This document shows, in pieces, positions 55,848 to 64,000 of a DNA stretch of 64,000 nt. Under the pieces are notes generated by a model that saw only the letters and a list, made by a program, of their open reading frames with translations, had not been told where the DNA came from and searched no databases. Numbering within the stretch: the stretch's first letter is position 1; every line of letters begins with the position of its first letter. Made by a program: the position numbers and the translations under genes. The DNA is from Areca catechu. Lineage: Eukaryota; Streptophyta; Magnoliopsida; Arecales; Arecaceae. The DNA lies in contig CM038047.1 of assembly GCA_021397845.1 (NCBI GenBank), positions 132,058,112-132,122,111 of the forward strand, read 5' to 3'.

Positions 55848-56862
55848 TGAAAAACACCTACACCTAGCATACAATATGCAAGAAAAGAGGGCAGAAGATA
55901 TGCATTTTAAAATATTTTTAGACATGCATAGCAGAAGGCTCGGTAGATAGATCTAAATGATCTACCGATCTGCCCACAACATGATCTAGCATAATAATCT
56001 AGCATGCATATAACATCAAAACAAGAAAAGAACATAAATATAAAGGTTATACCTTTATACCTCTGAGAGTACTAGAGAGAAGCTATGAAGAGCTGTAAGA
56101 ACAAGGAGGGCGCTCAAGCCACACATGCGTCTGGCCTCTACAGGATATCAACACCTGGGCTCGACTCTGATCAACTCCCTCGGAGTGCAAGCTCTTCGAG
56201 ATCCTTGGCCGATCTTCTTCTTCCAGGAAGACTAGGAGGAGAGCAAGAACCCATTCCGAAAACCTTTCTTCCTAAGACCTAGCTTGATTACTAGGTAGTG
56301 CACACCCAATCTTTAAATCTCTCACTACCCTTCTCAATCTACTTCTCCCAAAAATCTGTTGCAGTTCTTGTAACCCTCAGCAGCCACCATAATGACCTTC
56401 ATTTGTAGGGGTAGCAGAGAGAGGGAGAAGAAGGAAGGAGGAGAGATGAGAGGAGAGAATGGCGGAGAGGATCAAGGCCATACCAAATGGGTCTAACCCA
56501 TTAAGGCATGTATGACTTTCATACCATAAAGCCTTTGAGCCAAAACTGGTTTGAATTCGAAATTCAAACCAGGTCAAAACCTGTCTAAAAAATCTCCATA
56601 AAGTCCTCCCAGAAATCTGTTCGTCACAGGAAGTGTCAACACTCAAAAATTGCCAAGTGTTGACACTTCACCAAGTGTCAACACCTGCAAAATTCCAAGT
56701 GTCGACACTTGGAACAAAGTCAATCATATTGACTTCGGGTGACAACAAACGATTTCCAATCATCGATTAGCCATAAGATCAAATAGAAATCCTCTATGAT
56801 GTGTGACCTCATAGGTTCGAACACTAAACCGGTAGCACTAGAACATTTTCAGTATTGGGTTC
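55848..56862 (-). repeat. G: partial copia LTR
   Basis: The orientation is inferred from similarity to F (GTGTGACCTCATAGGTTC at about 56800 versus GTGTGACCCATTGGGTTCC at 58177). It is cut by F at 56863. A tract with AAGTGTCAACACC and AAGTGTCGACACTTGG occurs at 56630-56715. The left boundary (TGAAAAACACC) is approximate. Confidence 0.5.
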
Positions 56863-59239
56863 TGGTGCAACGCAGCAGAAGGGTAATTTCAAAATTGAAA
56901 CTAAATTCACACCAAAAAACCCTAAACCAAGAACTCCTTAAATAAGACTAGCACATATAACAAGCATATCTATGCAAATTAGGATTAGGGTACCACCCTG
57001 TAATCGCTTATTCCAACAAACTTGAAGTTGAAGGGGCTAACTAAATTCACCAGGCGTCCAGGTGTCCGCCCTCCGATGGTGATCCACACAAAGCGATGAT
57101 CAAGAACACTATCTTCTTGTCCAATGGTTTCTCCTTTTGAGTTCTTCTTCCTATAACTCAATTCTTCGGATTATGGCTTGAATTCTTCCACACAAGAGGT
57201 AGCCTCCCTTTCCCTGATCTCTTCTCCTCCTTCGACTAAGACCTTGGCCCTTTAGACACCCTTGTCTTGAAGAAAAGACCTTGTCCTAAGAGGATATAGG
57301 CTTGTCTTAAGTTGGAGGAGAAATTAAGACAATAATGTCTTAATGTAAAGAAGAAGGAATAAAATCAGAACTCCTTTCTTTCCTTTACCGTCGGAGACTT
57401 TCGCTCTTATTCTTGTTTAGTAGCAGAGTTTCGACAGAGGTGTACTCTGTAAAGGAAATAGTGCAAGAACAAGAAAAGAGTGAAAGAGTCTTTAGGAGAG
57501 GAAGAAGGAATAAAAGAAAACATTACCGAGTTCTGATTTTCCTGACCCTTTAAATAGATCTTAGATAGGCGCCCACACATCTCTCCATGAAAGACTTCTC
57601 ATGCCCTTTCTTTTTTTCTCATGCCCCATCCTTCCTTCTCACGGACCTCCGGATAAATCCCACGACCTTTCTTAAAGGAAAAGTAGCGATGTTTTTAAAA
57701 GAAAGGAGTCACGACTTTTCATCTCCGAAGAGATGTTATTTCGCGCGACCGGGAAGCATCAGGCGCTTTCTTCCTTTCTTAAAAAAAACATCAACCCTTG
57801 GATTCCAATCCAAGGGAGGACAAGTGAGGCGCTAATTCTAAGAAATGAGGCCGCCCCATATAAAAACATCGGAGTTTTTATGGAGCGCGCCAAGAGTCCA
57901 TTAGTGCATGGACTCTTGGCATTTTGGTGTGAAAATGCTAAGGGGCGGATGGGGGGGCTAGCCTAGGTGCATGGTTAGCCAATAGGGTTAGCCATAACCC
58001 TTATAACCTCAATTAGGATCTAATTAGATCCAATTAGAACCCAAATTGAACCAATCCGGAACCCTAATTCGAATCTAATTCGAATAGAAGCTAGGATTTG
58101 CAACACCTGCTAGAGTGTCATCATGCAAAATGATTTAATTACAAAATTAAACCCTTGATCAATTCTTTTAAGTGTGTGACCCATTGGGTTCCATATCTAG
58201 CCAGTAGTGGCTTCGAATACAAGTTGACCTAATTTGATTAGAACCCTTTCTAATCGATTTAGGTCAAATCGGGCTTATCCGATTATGATCAATTAGGACT
58301 CTTCCTAATAAGTGATCATTCAATTTAATCAACACACAAGACAAGATTGACATCTAGCAACATGTCATGTCTACCCGGAAGTTATGGAAATTCTGGTGAA
58401 ATACCAAAACTACCCTTCAGTGGAAAGTTACTGTATAATTAAATCCTTCGATCAGCCTGCACCCAGAATATAATTGTGGATATGGATATATGTCAATTCC
58501 AATATTACATTCGTTTCTAGCTCAATCTTATATTGATGATTCAATTATCTTGATATTAGAAATCATTTCTAATATCTTTACTTTGATCAAAGATTCCCTG
58601 AATCATCATCCGATTGATAACTAGCTGGATGCAATCTCCTCTTACTAAGAGTGATCGATTCCTTGTTGACCTACTCATTACCTTCATATCCAATTCACCA
58701 TTCCCAGTATCAATCCTGTGCATGACTTAGTGTCATGATTAGAATTAAACCAAAGCATGGGTTCATGTACATAAGGTACTTATGGTAGTCTCAGGTCAAA
58801 GGATTACTTGTACCACTTCTACTTTGAGAACCTTCTATTGAAATATAGCTAAGACTCCATTAGATGTTCTCAAGTTGGATCATATCAGCGAACTCATTCT
58901 CTAATGAGAACCCACATCCTAGTATTAGTGTCATACATAAGTGACTGTGAGAGCAGTCACCCTCTCCAGTATACATAGGATGTGCTAGTCTTACCGGAAA
59001 AACCTGATCCCCTACTCAGGGTTCCTTTGATTAGGAATATTTTAGATTAAGGTTTTAAGACTTTACGTCTCACTGGTTTGATCTCATCATAACCCTAAAA
59101 TCATAGTCCTAATCTATGGGGTTCATCATATAATATAAACACAGCGTATGATGAAAAATAATGCCTTTATTAGATTATTGTCAATTACAATGGTTTAGGA
59201 GATACAACATAGATTGGCTTGTAGGGCATATCCCTTTCA
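56863..59239 (-). repeat. F: copia 3' LTR, about 2.4 kb
   Basis: The right end is set by the RNase H terminus and the AAGTGGGAGAT purine-rich tract typical of copia polypurine tracts. The minus-strand LTR starts TGAAAGGGATATGCCC. The left end (TGGTGCAACGCAGC) is tentative. No coding frame is supported in it. Confidence 0.6.
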
Positions 59240-59500
59240 ATCTCCCACTTGCACTAAAGCCAATCGCCTTTAAATCTTAATCCCATAATCTCGAGGTGGC
59301 GATCAAACTCTCGCTGTGGTAGAGCCTTAGTGAATGGGTCTACTACGTTGTTCTTTGTATCAACTCTATTTATTTAGACATCTTGTCTTTCTACTATTTC
59401 TCGGACGAGATGGAAGCGTCTTAGAATGTGCTTGGACTTATGATAAGCTCTTGGTTCCTTAGCTTGAGCAATAACCCCAGTGTTGTCACAGTAAAGTGGC
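59240..59500 (-). pseudogene. F: copia RNase H C-terminal fragment
   Basis: The minus strand encodes CDNTGVIAQAKEPRAYHKSK, HILRRFHLVREIVERQDV and VDPFTKALPQREFDRH, then a stop before the LTR. This is the end of a copia pol. The upstream part is displaced by element H and lies outside the window. Confidence 0.85.
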
Positions 59501-60999
59501 TGATGGGAAGAAGAAATGAAAAAAAATGCTTTATGAGATGAAGGAATGAGACTAAATATTCTAAAGGAGATTAGTTAAAGATCAATCTAATTAATTTCTT
59601 AAGCATATGGCTAATCGAACTATAATGACTAGGAATTTAATGAACACAACTCAATATGATTAAACGCAAATCTAGAGTGGACTAAACAGAATAATAATGA
59701 TCTACCATAGTAAATTAACCATCTAAATTAAGCTAGTCCTACTTTTTTAATAATCCAAACCCTAAGAAGTTAGGGATTACCTGACCTTGATCAATCCAAA
59801 GGATTTCTCTCAAGGTAAGTTCTAGGATGACCAAAATACACCACTTGGTGGCTCACTCAGCATTCTGGGTTCTGGCAAGAAGTTCCTTCTTCTAAAGTCT
59901 GGATTCCGGAGGCCCTGTCACAAAGAAACCTGGGATTAGAAACAAGCTAAAGAACTCAAATTAAAGAAGGGAAGAATGATGGGTTGAAGGATGGATGAAG
60001 GCTTCTTCTTCTTGAGGGAATCGACTCCTTTCTGATTCCTAGGGTTGGAGAACCGGCTCCTTGCTTGATCACTTGATTCTTGGCTTGATTTCTTCTTGAA
60101 CTTTGATGCGAACTTGATCTTCTTTGAGAGATGCAATGGAAAGAAAGTGTTTGAAGTGGAGAAAAGAGGAGGAAGAGGAAGAGAGAAACAAGGTCACATA
60201 GACCTAAAAGAAACCTAGGCACAAAGCCAAAGAGGGGCACATAGCCAAGACCTTCACATAGAAGAAAGAGCTTTTTTTTTCATTCATTTATCAATCTCCC
60301 ACATTTCTCATGCCCAAGGCTTTTTAAAGACTTACATTTGAATTCAAACTAACCTAATTTGGTGGAGGATATCATGGGGAAGTTACATGGAATAAGGAGA
60401 GAATTGTGGGAATAGGTTTGATATGATTTGGAGGAGTGGTCCCCCCTCACTTTGGCCGACCACCCTTGCTTTGGAGAGCTTTGGTCGGCCAAGCATGAAT
60501 TTAAATTCAAATGACATGCTAAGGCTTGACTTGGTTGACCATCTTCAAAAACTTGGACTTGGTGATTTGACCTCCTTCTTGATTTTGACAATTTGACCAT
60601 CTCCATGACTTTGGACTTTGACTAATTGACTTTCTTCAAGAATTGGCTCCTTGGGACTTGATTAAGAGTCAGCTCCTTTAGTGGTGAGGTGTCTGATGAG
60701 GTGGCAAGAGTCGGCTCCAAGGTGGTGGTGATGTGCCTTCAAGAGTCGGCTCTAGGGTGGTGATGTGTCTTCAAGTGTGGGCTCCATTGGTGGTGAAGTG
60801 ATGAAGTGGTACTTTGAAGCCCGAGTTGCTTCTTGATAAGTCTTCAAAAGTGAGTTGACTGGATTGACTGACCCAACAGCGGACTAACCTGTCCTTGATT
60901 ACATTTATTTTGAAATAAAATATTGACATGATTTGTTACTCCAACCATAAGGACTTTTGGATGGGTTGAAGTCTTTTTGTTAACCTGGTGCCCACACCA
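59501..60999 (-). repeat. 3' LTR of element H
   Basis: It is 1499 bp, starting TGGTGTGGGCACC and ending CTTCCCATCA on the minus strand. Several AAGAGTCGGCTC blocks (60640-60790) form a loose repeat. The first 64 bp encode the end of the integrase. Confidence 0.88.
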
Positions 61000-63900
61000 A
61001 TTCTCCCAGGGTGGGAGGAACTCGACCCTGTCGAGTGATATGTTTCTATTATATCCGGGTCGATTTGTTGCAGGTCCTCTCGGGTGATCCAGGAGTCTTC
61101 AGATTCAGGACGTCCTTGCCATCGAATCAGATAGCGTTGGTAGCCCTTATTTCTAGTGGTGATAATCTGGTCATCCAAGATTCTTTCAACACTCTCTCTT
61201 TGCTCAGGAATATTTGGTGGTGGACACTCATTTGGGACATCACTCTCAAAGGATACACTAGGACCAAAAAGCTCATCAGGTATTGGTACAGGTTCCTTGT
61301 ATTCTTTGAGGTCAGAAATATTAAAAGTAGAACTAATGCCATAACTAGATGGTAAATCTACTACATAAGCATTAGATCCAATTCTCTTTATTATTCTGAA
61401 GGGTCCGGCTCCCCGGGCATGGAGTTTCTTCATTGTTCCGGGTGGAAACCTCTCTGGTTTGAGTTTAATCATTACTAAATCCCCTTCATTAAATTCTTTA
61501 AGCCGTTTATGTAGATCAGCCGTATGCTTATAAAATTCATTGCTTGTTTGAATCTTTTGGCTAATCTCCTTATACAAGTCCTTAAGATGCTGTGCATATG
61601 ATTCGGCGGATTCCGACACCCGTGCATGTGCTGGTAATGGGACTAGATCTAAAGGTCTCTTAGGTTTATATCCATGGACCACTTCAAATGGACTCTTCCC
61701 AATAGATCTATTGACTGAGCTATTATAAGCAAACTCAGCACGAGGAAGTAAAAGATCCCAGTTCCCTAAGTTTTCTCCAACTAAACACCTCAATAGATTA
61801 CCTAAGCTTCGGTTTACAACCTCGGTTTGGCCATCAGTTTGAGGGTGATAGGCTGTAGAGAATTTCAGTTTGGTACCTAACATGTGCCAGAGGGTTTTCC
61901 AGAAGTAACTGGTGAACTTGACATCTCTATCTGACACAATGGTTCTAGGTAAACCATGAAGCTTAACGATATGATCCAAGAAAAGTTTGGCCACTTTTGA
62001 CGCATCTAAAGTCTGAGAACACGGAATAAAGTGCGCCATCTTAGAAAATCGATCGACAACCACAAAGATAGAATCATGTTTCTTGGGAGTTCTAGGGAGA
62101 CCTGTCACGAAATCCATACTAATGTCTTGCCACGGACCTTCAGGGACAGGTAAAGGTGTGTACAAACCAGTGTTTTGTTTTTGGTGCTTTGCTACCGCAC
62201 AGGTTCGACACTGGGCTACTATCTGGGCAACATTCTTCTTAAGACTAGGCCAGAAAAATTGATCCTCCATAGCCAAGATGGTTTTGTTTCTACCAAAATG
62301 TCCAGCTAATCCTCCAGCATGGGCTTCCCAGATCAGAAATTCCCTAACAGAAGTTTTGGGAATGCACAGCCTATTTTCCTTGAAAAGGTATCCATCTAAT
62401 AGAATGTAATCGCTATGTTCACTAGACGGACCTTGTTGGAGGGAGTGATAGATATGACCAAAGTCAGGGCATGTAGAATACTCACTCTTCAACCTATCAA
62501 ATCCTACTATCTCAGTCCTCACAGTATTCATCAACATAGATCGACGGCTTAATGCATCAGCAACTCGATTCTCAGTACCGGCACGATGTTTCAGAACGAA
62601 CGTGTACCCTTGTATGAACTCTACCCATTTCCCGTGCCTAGGGTTCAACTTCTTCTGAGAACTAAGGAACCTAAGAGCTTCATGATCAGAAAATAAAACA
62701 AATTCCTGCGGTAAAAGGTAGTGACGCCAATAGCGTAAAGCTTGTACTACCGCATATAGCTCCTTATCATAGGTTGAATACCTTAGTCTCGCATCATTCA
62801 ACTTCTCACTAAAGAATGCTACTGGGTGATTCTCTTGACTTAAAACTCCTCCAATTCCAACCCCAGAAGCATCACAAGCGACCTCAAATAATTTGGAAAA
62901 ATCCGGAAGCCTTAAAACAGGTGCTTGTGTCATTATCTCTTTAATCATTAGGAAAGCTTTATCAGCCGCTCTAGTCCATTCAAAATTTCCTGTCCTAATG
63001 CAATCAGTGATGGGTGCCACTATCGTACTGAATCCCCTAATAAACCTCCTATAGAAAGTGGTTAGACCATGGAAACTACGTACTTCATGGATGTTCTTGG
63101 GTACAGGCCATTCTACTATGGATTTGACTTTCTCTGGGTCAGCTGACACTCCTTCAGAAGTAACTACAAATCCTAGAAAGATGACTCTATGTGTGAGGAA
63201 GTCACACTTTTTGATATTGGCATAGAGGCTATCTTTTCTAAGAACTTGACAAACTTGGCTCAGGTGATCTAAGTGGTCTGCCTTGGTTTGGCTATATATA
63301 AGGATATCATCAAAATAGACCACAACAAATTTTCCTATGAAGGCTTTCAACACCTGATTCATGATCCTCATAAATGTGCTGGGTGCGTTGGAAAGACCGA
63401 ATGGCATGACTAACCACTCATATAATCCATCTTTAGTCTTGAAAGCGGTCTTCCATTCATCCCCAGGTCTAACTCTAACCTGATGATAGCCACTCTTTAA
63501 ATCAATTTTGGAGAAAATTGTTGCTCCGGCTATCATATCTAACATGTCGTCAAGTCGTGGGATCGGGAACCTATACTTCACCGTAATCTTATTGATGGCT
63601 CGGCTATCTACACACATCCGCCAAGTACCATCCTTCTTAGGGGTTAACAATGCGGGGACTGCGCAAGGACTTAGACTTTCCTTAATAAACCCCTTCCTAA
63701 GTAATTCCCCAATCTGTTTCTGCATTTCCTGATGTTCAGCTGGGTTCATCCTATAGTGAGGCAAATTAGGTAAAGTTGCCCCGGGGACTAAATCTATGAC
63801 ATGCTGTATGTCCCTTAAAGGTGGAAGGCTATCGGGAAGATCTTCGGGAAATACGTCCTTATACTCTTCTAATAATTGGACCACCTCTGGAGGGTGTTCT

Positions 63901-64000
63901 ATAGGTGTGTGGTCCTTAACCTCTTTTGCTGCTACCACCCAAATAGGTGCTCCCTCTTGGATATCTTGTTCTATTTCTTTTGCACCTATCAGATTTAATC
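60936..64000 (-). CDS. H: RT-RNase H-integrase-chromodomain polyprotein (5' end outside)
   Basis: The frame is open from the window edge to a TAA at 60936-60938, over 1,020 codons; the left end continues into the protease linker (LIGAKEIEQDI). Numbering from GTG at 63938: RT about 60-300 with CVDSRAINKI and YFDD (208-211). RNase H lies at about 350-465 with Asp356, Glu393, Asp418 and Asp461. The integrase zinc-binding residues are His540, His547, Cys577 and Cys580. The core has Asp609, Asp670 and Glu706, with 35 residues between the last two. The GPY/F domain is at about 815-880 and the chromodomain at about 918-965. All key residues are intact, so this could supply enzymes to defective relatives. 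The stop lies 64 bp inside the 3' LTR. Confidence 0.95.
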   Translation of the reverse strand, partial: LNLIGAKEIEQDIQEGAPIWVVAAKEVKDHTPIEHPPEVVQLLEEYKDVFPEDLPDSLPPLRDIQHVIDLVPGATLPNLPHYRMNPAEHQEMQKQIGELLRKGFIKESLSPCAVPALLTPKKDGTWRMCVDSRAINKITVKYRFPIPRLDDMLDMIAGATIFSKIDLKSGYHQVRVRPGDEWKTAFKTKDGLYEWLVMPFGLSNAPSTFMRIMNQVLKAFIGKFVVVYFDDILIYSQTKADHLDHLSQVCQVLRKDSLYANIKKCDFLTHRVIFLGFVVTSEGVSADPEKVKSIVEWPVPKNIHEVRSFHGLTTFYRRFIRGFSTIVAPITDCIRTGNFEWTRAADKAFLMIKEIMTQAPVLRLPDFSKLFEVACDASGVGIGGVLSQENHPVAFFSEKLNDARLRYSTYDKELYAVVQALRYWRHYLLPQEFVLFSDHEALRFLSSQKKLNPRHGKWVEFIQGYTFVLKHRAGTENRVADALSRRSMLMNTVRTEIVGFDRLKSEYSTCPDFGHIYHSLQQGPSSEHSDYILLDGYLFKENRLCIPKTSVREFLIWEAHAGGLAGHFGRNKTILAMEDQFFWPSLKKNVAQIVAQCRTCAVAKHQKQNTGLYTPLPVPEGPWQDISMDFVTGLPRTPKKHDSIFVVVDRFSKMAHFIPCSQTLDASKVAKLFLDHIVKLHGLPRTIVSDRDVKFTSYFWKTLWHMLGTKLKFSTAYHPQTDGQTEVVNRSLGNLLRCLVGENLGNWDLLLPRAEFAYNSSVNRSIGKSPFEVVHGYKPKRPLDLVPLPAHARVSESAESYAQHLKDLYKEISQKIQTSNEFYKHTADLHKRLKEFNEGDLVMIKLKPERFPPGTMKKLHARGAGPFRIIKRIGSNAYVVDLPSSYGISSTFNISDLKEYKEPVPIPDELFGPSVSFESDVPNECPPPNIPEQRESVERILDDQIITTRNKGYQRYLIRWQGRPESEDSWITREDLQQIDPDIIETYHSTGSSSSHPGRIGVGTRLTKRLQPIQKSLWLE

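Larger units (their letters stand above)
59501..64000 (-). mobile_element. Element H: chromovirus with open pol, 3' half
   Basis: It is inserted in F's RNase H after GTGGC (59496-59500). The 3' LTR is at 59501-60999, and pol continues past the right window edge. RT sequence is of the Galadriel type. The reading frame has no stop over more than 3 kb, in contrast to every other element here. Confidence 0.92.

Noticed and set aside
57550..57960. Short plus-strand ORFs suggesting a small gene
   Set aside because: They are inside the F LTR and not supported by codon or motif evidence.

Overview
The window is plant nuclear DNA made almost entirely of nested LTR retrotransposons: Ty3/gypsy chromoviruses primed by initiator tRNA-Met, Ty3/gypsy Tat-lineage elements with an extra RNase H and antisense genes, and Ty1/copia elements. 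An intron-containing relic of a plant ACR (ACT-domain repeat) gene supports an angiosperm host. No rRNA, tRNA, CRISPR or intact host gene was seen.

Left block (1-10868). A plus-strand non-autonomous chromovirus derivative (here 'J', 1-280 and 6511-9408) is interrupted by a complete minus-strand relative ('A', 281-6510, target duplication TTCCA). J's right LTR is followed by a primer binding site, so two internal regions share it. Next is an unassigned GC-richer stretch ending in a 37-bp minisatellite. Element 'B' (10869-20424, minus, target duplication CCTGA) sits in that minisatellite. B is a decayed full-length chromovirus (gag, protease, RT, RNase H, integrase, chromodomain) and carries a solo LTR 'K' (16787-18016, target duplication GCTCT) in its gag.

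Middle block (20425-55847). The ACR pseudogene (21019-22231) precedes a Tat element 'I' (plus, from about 23014). A SIRE/Maximus-type copia element 'E' (plus, from about 30805) interrupts I's antisense ORF. E's pol is split by a Tat element 'C' (35523-52116, minus), and C's 3' repeat array holds 'D' (41635-47855, plus, target duplication GCTCG), a second copy of the A family. That is four nesting levels. E resumes at 52117 with RT, RNase H and a further downstream ORF.

Right block (55848-64000). Two minus-strand copia LTR pieces ('G', 'F') follow. A chromovirus 'H' (from 59501, minus) interrupts F's RNase H. H keeps an uninterrupted pol frame to the window edge and looks like the youngest autonomous element here.

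The most unusual content is the A/D/J group. These elements lost capsid, zinc knuckle, protease, RT, RNase H and most of integrase. They keep a Gag-like N-terminus, an acidic and repeat-rich ORF1, and the integrase C-terminal domain with its chromodomain. They presumably depend on enzymes from relatives such as B or H. Other points of interest are a cluster of perfect GTGTCGACAC palindromes in the copia LTR, an intron-bearing antisense gene in C, and coding sequence that runs into the 3' LTR in the chromoviruses.
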